The notes under the pieces were generated by a model. That model was not told where the DNA came from. It was given only the letters and a program-made list of their open reading frames with translations, and searched no databases. Of a stretch of 44,176 nt of DNA, positions 34,921 through 41,966 are shown one piece after another (within the stretch, counting starts at the first letter, position 1; every line of letters begins with the position of its first letter). The position numbers and the translations under genes are program-made. Source of the DNA: CAYOOT01 sp964405665 (GTDB taxonomy: Bacteria > Bdellovibrionota_C > UBA2361 > SZUA-149 > CAZDWZ01); NCBI GenBank assembly GCA_964405665.1, contig CAYOOT010000015.1:1-44176 (forward strand), written 5' to 3'.

Positions 34921-36648
34921 CTAATTTCCCATGCGGCACAACATTCTGCGTAATTCAGTCAACGATCTGCTGTTAATCACATCATTTTTCTCAACCCAAC
35001 CTCGTCTTGCTTGACCAATACCATAACTCATGAAATCAAGATCGCTAATGTTGTGTGCATCTGTAGAGATAACTAACTTTACACCAAAATCCTTGGCCAT
35101 ACGGCAATGGATATCAGAAAGATCGAGTCTATCGGGATGGGCATTTATTTCCAAAAAACAGCCAAGCTTTTTTGCTGCTTTTAGAATCTTTTCCATGTCC
35201 AGTTGATAAGCTTCGCGCACACCAATTAAACGTCCCGTAGGATGACCTAAAATATTAAAATAGGGGTTGTGCATCGCTCGAATAATTCTTTCTGTTTGTT
35301 TTTCTTGCGAAAGATTGAATTTGGAGTGAATCGAACAAATCACAACATCCATTTCCTTGAGTATTGAATCAGGTAAATCTAAGGTGCCATCCTCCAGGAT
35401 ATCCACTTCACAACTCTTTAAGATAGTAAATCCTTTAAGTTCCTTATTGATTCTAGCAATCTCGGCAAATTGCTTTAATAATCTTTTCGCTGAAAGACCA
35501 TTGGCCACCGCTACAGCCTGAGAATGATCGGTCATTGCAATATAATCATAACCTTTTTTCTTTGCAGCAATCGCCATTTCTTTAATACTACAACGACCAT
35601 CACTCCACTGAGAATGCATTTGCAGATCTCCCCTAATATCTTTAAGTTCAATCAGTTTCGGTTGTTTTCCTTTCTTAGCTGCTTCTATTTCTCCTGTATT
35701 TTCGCGCAATTCCGGCTCAATATAAGGCAAACCCACTGAACTAAATATCTCTTCTTCGGTTTTTCCGGCAATCCTTTTATCTCCACGAAAGACTCCATAC
35801 TCATTAATTTTCAAACCTTTTTTAATGCCCAGTGTTCTGATCACAATGTTATGAGCTTTAGAGCCGGTAAAATAATGCAATGCTGCACCATAACTCTTTG
35901 GAGGCACAACTCGCAAATCAACCTGTATTCCAGAGCGGAGAATTACCGTAGAACGCGTCCCACCTTCGGCAATTACTTTTTTCACATCCTCATATTTTAG
36001 AAAATATTTAGAAACATCACCTCCTTTTTCAGCACTCACAAGAACATCTAAATCTCCAACCGACTCTCGCCTACGACGATAACTTCCAGCAACTGTCACC
36101 ATCTTTACTCCTTTATATGATTTCAAATAGGAAACCAAAGGTCTGGCAATTTCATCGGCCTCAGAGAGTTTGTAGCGCTTCTGTTTATTTTTTTTTACTT
36201 TCAGATCTGCAAGAATTCTTTGTTCTGTTTTCTCGCTAAATCCTCGCAGAGTTTTAATCTTTCCGCTCAGTGCTGCCTTTTCCAAAGCCTTAAGTGTGGA
36301 AATATGCAGTTTTTCATGAAGAAGCTTGACACGATTTGGACCCAAGCCACCGATGTGTAAAAGTTCTGAAATCTCCCCACCCAGACGATGTTTGATCTTT
36401 TCTAAATCCTTTAACTCTCCGGTACGCACTATCTCAGAAATTTTTCCTGCCAAATCCTTGCCAATTCCCGGAAGCTCAGAAAGATCCGCTCCTTTTTTCA
36501 ACAAATCGTAGATTGCCTGAGGCTGGCTGTTTACTACTTGAGCAGCATTTCTATAAGCACGAACTCGAAAAGGATTGGCTGCTTCTATCTCCAAAAGATC
36601 CGCATAATCATTAAAGACTTTTGCTATATGAGCGTTATGAACGGGCAT
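34921..36648 (-). CDS. polX: DNA polymerase/3'-5' exonuclease PolX
   Basis: 575-aa bacterial family X polymerase for base-excision and gap repair. Order: helix-hairpin-helix repeats (residues about 45-130, LSELPGIGKDLAGKISEIV and LLHIGGLGPNRVKLLHEKL), polymerase palm with GSYRRRRESVGDLDVLVS, then the PHP nuclease domain (DLQMHSQWSDGRCSIKEMA, YIAMTDHSQ, CEVDIL, ILGHPTGRLIG, LEINAHPDRLDL, STDAHN) with its metal-binding His/Asp set apparently complete. The start is 4 bp beyond the stop of the universal stress gene, so the two are one operon under operator F. It is convergent with the hibernation factor. Confidence 0.95.
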   Translation of the reverse strand: MPVHNAHIAKVFNDYADLLEIEAANPFRVRAYRNAAQVVNSQPQAIYDLLKKGADLSELPGIGKDLAGKISEIVRTGELKDLEKIKHRLGGEISELLHIGGLGPNRVKLLHEKLHISTLKALEKAALSGKIKTLRGFSEKTEQRILADLKVKKNKQKRYKLSEADEIARPLVSYLKSYKGVKMVTVAGSYRRRRESVGDLDVLVSAEKGGDVSKYFLKYEDVKKVIAEGGTRSTVILRSGIQVDLRVVPPKSYGAALHYFTGSKAHNIVIRTLGIKKGLKINEYGVFRGDKRIAGKTEEEIFSSVGLPYIEPELRENTGEIEAAKKGKQPKLIELKDIRGDLQMHSQWSDGRCSIKEMAIAAKKKGYDYIAMTDHSQAVAVANGLSAKRLLKQFAEIARINKELKGFTILKSCEVDILEDGTLDLPDSILKEMDVVICSIHSKFNLSQEKQTERIIRAMHNPYFNILGHPTGRLIGVREAYQLDMEKILKAAKKLGCFLEINAHPDRLDLSDIHCRMAKDFGVKLVISTDAHNISDLDFMSYGIGQARRGWVEKNDVINSRSLTELRRMLCRMGN

Positions 36649-36652
36649 CTGC

Positions 36653-37105
36653 TTAAACCCTTACTGGTATAACCAGCACTGGACATTCTGTTTGTAAAAG
36701 AACACGCTGAACTGTACTGCCAAGAAATAAGGCTTTAAAAACCGTGTGTCCTCTGCTTGAGATCACAATTACTTCCGAAGCATGTTCTTTTGCATAATGA
36801 CAAGCCATATCACCTGCCGTATTCAGTGAAAGTACAACTTCTGCAATAATTTTTCTCTCGGGGAAATATTGTTTTGCAATACTTTCTAGTTTTAGCTGAA
36901 TTTCTTTTCGATTTTCTTCGTAAAGTTCCATTCCAATCGGTGGTGTTGGCAGATCCGGAGATGAAACAGGTGCAGGGAAATATTGATAAACATAGAGCAA
37001 GCGAATTTCAGCGTTTAAAAGACTACGATCTGCTGCAATAAATTTAATAGCCTGATAAGAAGCTTCAGAAAAGTCCGTCGTAATAAGAATTTTTGAAAAA
37101 TTCAT
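36653..37105 (-). CDS. Universal stress protein, UspA family (second copy)
   Basis: 150 aa. KILITTDFSEASYQAIKFIA opens the fold and CPVLVIP closes it. The nucleotide loop reads SSRGHTVFKALFLGSTVQRV: the first glycine of G-2x-G-9x-G-S is serine, the rest is intact, so ATP binding is likely but less certain than for the copy at 26388. The two copies share the overall pattern but are diverged. AGGGG lies about 9 nt before the ATG, and operator F is centred 72 bp upstream. First gene of a two-gene unit with polX. Confidence 0.92.
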   Translation of the reverse strand: MNFSKILITTDFSEASYQAIKFIAADRSLLNAEIRLLYVYQYFPAPVSSPDLPTPPIGMELYEENRKEIQLKLESIAKQYFPERKIIAEVVLSLNTAGDMACHYAKEHASEVIVISSRGHTVFKALFLGSTVQRVLLQTECPVLVIPVRV

Positions 37106-37168
37106 ATTTTTATACCCCTAGAATGTATAATAATGATAAATACTTTTCTCAAGATAAAATATCTATTA

Positions 37169-37186
37169 ATATGATGTTCCTCACAA
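37169..37186. promoter_or_regulatory. CRP/FNR-type operator F (ATATGA-N6-TCACAA)
   Basis: ATATGA-TGTTCC-TCACAA, centred 72 bp before the universal stress gene at 37105 (minus strand). The right half, TCACA, is identical to a classical CRP half-site. The rest of the 37106-37424 gap is AT-rich with no gene; only a short CCTCTAGAGG palindrome near 37353 stands out. Confidence 0.55.
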
Positions 37187-37424
37187 TTTTTATAAAATAC
37201 TACTCTACCTAAACATTGTTGCAAAAAACCTGCATACAACTATCTAAATCCCACAATTCTCCTCGCGATTTATTGTCTTAGGATGAATAAAATATCATTA
37301 AACTTAGCTAAATAAGCTTTTTTGCTTTTCAAATTAAAATTCTAAATACGTTGCCTCTAGAGGTTTAAAAATGTGATCGCCAAAGAATCCGTAATATTAA
37401 AAGAAAACCTAATAAAATTATAAA

Positions 37425-38624
37425 TCAATGCACCTTAATTCTGCTTCCATCCGTGAGTCGATCGCTTGGATGGAGAACAATATTGTCTCCTTCCTTTAAT
37501 CCTTCGACTATTTCTGTCTGTAAGCCATTGGAAAGCCCAAGCTTAACTGGAATAAGATGAGCTCTATGGCCTCGGACAAGAAAGGCTACCCAAGAATCTC
37601 CATTACGAAATAGTGCTCCTGCCGGCACACTAATAACATTTTTTCTTTCTGCGATAATTATCTTTGCTTCCACTCGATAAGCATCTTCCAATGTCAAACG
37701 TTCTTCCAATGGATTAATAAGATCAACAATAATGTTTACTCTTTGTTCCTCCACCCCAAGAACGGAGATTTTAGTAAAGCCGGAAGGTTCACGGAGTCTC
37801 ACCCTGCCTTCGAGTGGTTTCTCTCCACCCCAATACTCAAAAATAACTTTCTGCCCCGGCTCAATTCGAACAGCATCTCGTGAAAGTACCTCTACCTCAC
37901 ACTCGATATCATTAGGATCCCCTATCTCCAGAAGTTTTGTCCCAGGACTAACTACTGTAGAACTCTCTTGAAAAACCCGAAGCACAACTCCCTTAATTGG
38001 AGAAGGGATTTCGAAACGATTTGCGTTTTCTGCATGTTTACTTGATGTATTTTGCATCAAAGCTGCCTGTGCTTGATTAATCTCAAAGTTGGAAATTTTT
38101 AATGAAAAATCTGCAGCCCTTAGTTCAGCTGCTGCAATTTGCTCCTGAAAATTTAGCTTGTCAAAATCTTGCTTGGAAACAGCACCGGATCCGGATAGTA
38201 GAGTTACTCGCTTTAATTCTTTTTCTGCTTGTTGGTGCAGAACACCGGCCTTATCCTTTATCGTTATTGCACGATCTTTTGCCGCCTCCGCTGCTGCAAG
38301 TTTGGCCTCGGCTTCAGAACGAGTGCGTACGTCAAGAAGCGCTGGATCAAAGGGCTCAATAACAGCAATGGTACTTCCTTCTTTTTCGATTTTATCCCCT
38401 GCTTTCAATTCAATACGTTCCAATCGACCTTCTATGGGAGCTGAAATAGTATAGCGTTCTTTTACTCTGGTCTTACCTTCGTTATTAACTGTAATGAGTA
38501 GATCTCTGCGCTGTGCTTGAGCGAGATCTACTTCCACTGGCTTGGGAAAAAACGCCCAGATAATAAGTAAAACGAAAATTATGCAGATTGCAAAAATTTT
38601 TATTTTTGTTTGATTATTACTCAT
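37425..38624 (-). CDS. Periplasmic adaptor protein, HlyD/MacA family
   Basis: 399 aa. One N-terminal membrane helix (residues about 9-26, IFAICIIFVLLIIWAFF) anchors a periplasmic protein with a biotinyl-lipoyl fold (SAPIEGRLERIELKAGDKIE), an Ala/Glu/Lys-rich coiled-coil hairpin (about 105-185), the second lipoyl half (IPSPIKGVVLRVFQESS) and a beta-barrel domain (ALFRNGDSWVAFLVRGHRA near the end). Such adaptors couple an inner-membrane ABC permease to an outer-membrane channel. It lies 17 bp downstream of the FtsX-type permease; no TolC-like gene is in the window. Confidence 0.92.
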   Translation of the reverse strand: MSNNQTKIKIFAICIIFVLLIIWAFFPKPVEVDLAQAQRRDLLITVNNEGKTRVKERYTISAPIEGRLERIELKAGDKIEKEGSTIAVIEPFDPALLDVRTRSEAEAKLAAAEAAKDRAITIKDKAGVLHQQAEKELKRVTLLSGSGAVSKQDFDKLNFQEQIAAAELRAADFSLKISNFEINQAQAALMQNTSSKHAENANRFEIPSPIKGVVLRVFQESSTVVSPGTKLLEIGDPNDIECEVEVLSRDAVRIEPGQKVIFEYWGGEKPLEGRVRLREPSGFTKISVLGVEEQRVNIIVDLINPLEERLTLEDAYRVEAKIIIAERKNVISVPAGALFRNGDSWVAFLVRGHRAHLIPVKLGLSNGLQTEIVEGLKEGDNIVLHPSDRLTDGSRIKVH

Positions 38625-38641
38625 TATTCTATTGTTTACTT

Positions 38642-41002
38642 TTATTCACAACTTTTTAATACACCGACAAGATCTAAGCGATCAAGCATTTTTCTCATTA
38701 AAAAAGCTGAAAGAATAGTGGCGCAACAGGTAACAACAGCGGCAAAGCCGTAGGTGGACCGCTCGATAATCAGCGGAATCCGAAATAACTCTGTATCAAA
38801 GGTAGTCATAATTAAAAAAAATGCCAGCATCCGACCTAAAACTAAGCCTATTGGAATACCCACCAGAGTCAAAAAAGCAAGCTCTGTACCAAGAATTGAA
38901 AAGATCTCGTTTCTGGTAAAACCAATCACGCGAAGTGTGGCAAATTCCCTGGCTTGTTCAGAAAGACTAACTCTTGCTGTATTATATACTACGCCCACGG
39001 CAATAATGCAGGCAAACATTATATTAAACAAGCGCATGCGCAGTAAATTCTCAGCAATCGTTTGTTTGAAACTTTGAACAACTGCCTCTTTGATTGTCAC
39101 ACTAGTGATCTGAGGGCTATTTTTAAGTCGGTAGTAGAGTTGATCTTTTTCTTGCGAATCAACTGACAAGTATGCCCCCGAGATTGAATTCTCCTCTTGA
39201 AGAAGAGCATGCAGTGAATCAATCCGCATATACGCAGCAAGCCCGGAAAAGTCATCAAGTGTGCCGCTTACATACATTCTACAAATTTGCCGTTTCCCCT
39301 CAAGCACTTCCATCCAAACCCACTGCCCCGCTCTGACTCCAAGAACTTTTGCCAGTTTTTTGGAAAGTAGAAGTCCTCCTTCTGGTAAATCTGCCTGAAG
39401 TCGATGGACATCCATCACCCGATAAAGTTTCCCATCAGGATTAATTCCCATTACCCCCAGTCGTCGTGCGTGATTGTGGTTACTAAGACGAACCGGAATT
39501 TGTCGATAAGGTTCAACATTAGTTACTCCAGGCATCCCCTCTAACTCTGACAATACTTTACCTGAACTTGCTTCCAAAAAACTGACTCCGACATCATAAC
39601 GTTGTGCAAAAACAAATTCGGATTCCAATACGTAGTCAATAGCATCAACAGAAAAATTACCAAGAATAACTATAGCAACAGAAAATGCTATTCCGATAAC
39701 AGAAAAAAAAGCACGCAAAGGTTTTCGCTCAAGTTTACGAAGCACCATTCTTCCTGCCGGCTGGATTAATCGACTCAAACCAAGTCGCTCCAAAAAAGTT
39801 TTCTTATATCTTACCGGAGCCTCAGGCCGCATTGCCTGAGCAGGAGGAAGAAATACGGCATGTGTTAATGCGATAATTGTTCCTGCTATTGCAGCAAAGC
39901 TACTCACGGCAATAGCCAAAAAAACTACATAAGGACTAAGATAAAAGCTAAATGTTGGAAAATGAAAAAACCTGGCATACATTCCGGTTAATCCTTGCCC
40001 CAGTTTGGCACCGACTAAAATACCAAGAATGTTTCCCAAACCAACAATTAGCAAAACCAGTTTTAAATAATGTATGGCAAGCTCAACATTAGTATAACCG
40101 AAAGCCTTGATTGTAGCGATTTGCTCACGCTGGGTACTGACCAATCTTGAAATAACAATATTTAGAATAAAAGCGGCTACGGAAAGAAAAATACTTGGAA
40201 TAACTAGTGCCATCCCGCGTAGTTCTTTCATCTCATTAGTAACAAATTTATGCGAAGGTTGATCCTCTCGCGCATAGGCCCCAAGCGATCCAAATTGTTG
40301 TAAAATTTGATCAAGTTGGAGCAAAACTTCTTGTTTTAGGGAAGCAGAATTTAGTGATAATACCACATCATTAAATGCTCCATCCATTTGAAATAAAGGG
40401 GCTAAATCTTCATAGCGCATCCAAAAAACACCAAAGCGACTCTCATCTGGAAGCAGTTCTCCTTCATTAATTTGATAAACGTATTCCGGAGACAAGGCAA
40501 TACCGACAATACGCATTAATATTTTTCGTCCGTTCATAACGGCATAAACTGCATCTCCTGAATGAAACTGATGAGCTTTGGCAAAACCTTCATTAACAAG
40601 CACCTCAATATCTTGGCTTGGTCTAGGAGATCGTCCTTCACTAACATATCTTTTATTAAGCATAGAAAAATCATTGGTGGAAATGAAACGCCCGACAACA
40701 GGCTCAGTAAAACCGGGCACCTCTAAAATTGCTTGTTCGACGATTCTTGCTTGAACGTCTCTTACTCCAGGGATTTCAGCAATTCTCTGCGCCAAAGAAT
40801 TTGGTGCTCGCTTGAGATGAGCAAAAATTTCAGCGAAATAGTTTCTCTCATAATATTCACTGAGAGTTCTTTCCAAAGACAGAATCATGCAAAGAGACAT
40901 AACAAATGTTGCCACTCCGCTTGCTATGACAAGCACAATGGCAAATATTTGCATTCGCAAATTCAAAAAATCTCGTAAAAGTTTTCTATCAAGTGCCGTC
41001 AT
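38642..41002 (-). CDS. ABC transporter permease, FtsX/MacB-like, duplicated
   Basis: About 786 aa with two FtsX-type units. Each has a first membrane helix, a long periplasmic domain (MacB_PCD-like) and three further helices (about 270-385 and 655-770). The repeated RLVSTQREQIATIKAFGYTN and RVSLSEQAREFATLRVIGFT segments mark the coupling helices of the two units. Duplicated permeases of this kind move lipids, lipoproteins or hydrophobic drugs out of the inner membrane. A GTG at 41008 directly follows the ATPase stop; ATG 41002 is a more natural start. Both lack a clear Shine-Dalgarno, which suggests translational coupling. Confidence 0.92.
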   Translation of the reverse strand: MTALDRKLLRDFLNLRMQIFAIVLVIASGVATFVMSLCMILSLERTLSEYYERNYFAEIFAHLKRAPNSLAQRIAEIPGVRDVQARIVEQAILEVPGFTEPVVGRFISTNDFSMLNKRYVSEGRSPRPSQDIEVLVNEGFAKAHQFHSGDAVYAVMNGRKILMRIVGIALSPEYVYQINEGELLPDESRFGVFWMRYEDLAPLFQMDGAFNDVVLSLNSASLKQEVLLQLDQILQQFGSLGAYAREDQPSHKFVTNEMKELRGMALVIPSIFLSVAAFILNIVISRLVSTQREQIATIKAFGYTNVELAIHYLKLVLLIVGLGNILGILVGAKLGQGLTGMYARFFHFPTFSFYLSPYVVFLAIAVSSFAAIAGTIIALTHAVFLPPAQAMRPEAPVRYKKTFLERLGLSRLIQPAGRMVLRKLERKPLRAFFSVIGIAFSVAIVILGNFSVDAIDYVLESEFVFAQRYDVGVSFLEASSGKVLSELEGMPGVTNVEPYRQIPVRLSNHNHARRLGVMGINPDGKLYRVMDVHRLQADLPEGGLLLSKKLAKVLGVRAGQWVWMEVLEGKRQICRMYVSGTLDDFSGLAAYMRIDSLHALLQEENSISGAYLSVDSQEKDQLYYRLKNSPQITSVTIKEAVVQSFKQTIAENLLRMRLFNIMFACIIAVGVVYNTARVSLSEQAREFATLRVIGFTRNEIFSILGTELAFLTLVGIPIGLVLGRMLAFFLIMTTFDTELFRIPLIIERSTYGFAAVVTCCATILSAFLMRKMLDRLDLVGVLKSCE

Positions 41003-41008
41003 GAACAC

Positions 41009-41719
41009 TTACCAACTAAGTTCCGAAGCTTTTATTTTTGTTAAATTCTTCTCCTCTTTGACGATTTTTCCGTCTGAAAGAAAAAGTACCCGATCGGCAA
41101 GACGAGAAACTACTGAGTTGTGTGTAATCACTACTGTTAAGGTACCAAGCTCCTGATTAACCCTCTTAATTGCTTCCAGTACGACAATGCCTGTTTTAAC
41201 ATCAAGTGCCCCGGTCGGTTCATCACAAAGAAGCACTTCTGGTTTTTTGGCGATTGCTCGGGCAATCGCTACGCGTTGTTGTTCACCTCCAGAAAGTTGA
41301 GATGGAAAATGATCAAGCCGATTGGAAAGACCAACGAGATCAAGCGCTTCTTCTGGCTGGAAGTGATTTGCTGAAATATCGGTAATAAGCGCAACATTTT
41401 CTCGTACCGTTAAACTGGGAATTAAATTGTAAAATTGAAAAACGAAACCAACATGTTCCCTGCGGTAGCGTGTAAGTTCAGCTTCGTTAGCATTTGAAAG
41501 ATTATGATTGAGGAATGTAACTACTCCAGAAGTTGGAACATCAAGTCCACCAAGAATATTGATCAGAGTTGATTTGCCGCTACCCGATGGACCAAGAAGC
41601 ACCACAAATTCATGCTCAAAAAGATCCAAATCTACTCCCTTTAAGGCTTGCACTTTGATTTCACCGGAATAGTAATCTTTTGTTAACTTTTGGATCTTAA
41701 AAACAGTCGAAGCATTCAT
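41009..41719 (-). CDS. ABC transporter ATPase, MacB/LolD type
   Basis: 236 aa with Walker A LLGPSGSGKSTLINILGGLD, Q-loop VFQFYNLIPSLTVREN, signature LSGGEQQRVAIARAIA and Walker B VLLCDEPTGALD. This belongs to the LolD/MacB/FtsE class that pairs with FtsX-type permeases. It is the first gene of an ATPase-permease-adaptor operon (minus strand) in which the ATPase stop and permease start abut. Operator G is centred 84 bp upstream of its ATG. Efflux of toxic metabolites or envelope lipids under stress is plausible but unproven. Confidence 0.94.
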   Translation of the reverse strand: MNASTVFKIQKLTKDYYSGEIKVQALKGVDLDLFEHEFVVLLGPSGSGKSTLINILGGLDVPTSGVVTFLNHNLSNANEAELTRYRREHVGFVFQFYNLIPSLTVRENVALITDISANHFQPEEALDLVGLSNRLDHFPSQLSGGEQQRVAIARAIAKKPEVLLCDEPTGALDVKTGIVVLEAIKRVNQELGTLTVVITHNSVVSRLADRVLFLSDGKIVKEEKNLTKIKASELSW

Positions 41720-41794
41720 CTTCTAGGCTTTTTATCCCCCCTACATAGTCATTAATTAAAGTAAGTATTAGATAACAGGTATTTATGAGCTGAA

Positions 41795-41812
41795 TTATGA
41801 GAATGATCATAA
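41795..41812. promoter_or_regulatory. CRP/FNR-type operator G (TTATGA-N6-TCATAA)
   Basis: Perfect outer palindrome TTATGA-GAATGA-TCATAA, centred 84 bp before the efflux ATPase gene. It is the right-most of the seven sites; none is seen beyond it before the surface-protein gene. The rest of the 41720-41966 gap shows no gene. Confidence 0.6.
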
Positions 41813-41966
41813 TTACCATATATTACTAGTAAAAACTTTAGTTCTAAAGCGTTATGTTTTCATAAGGAAGCAAAGAATTATCGGAACTGATCTCGAAGTT
41901 TTTATGCTCAGTAATACAAAGTGCTTTGGAACTTTCTGCCCTCAGATCCTCAAGCGATCGTATTTT

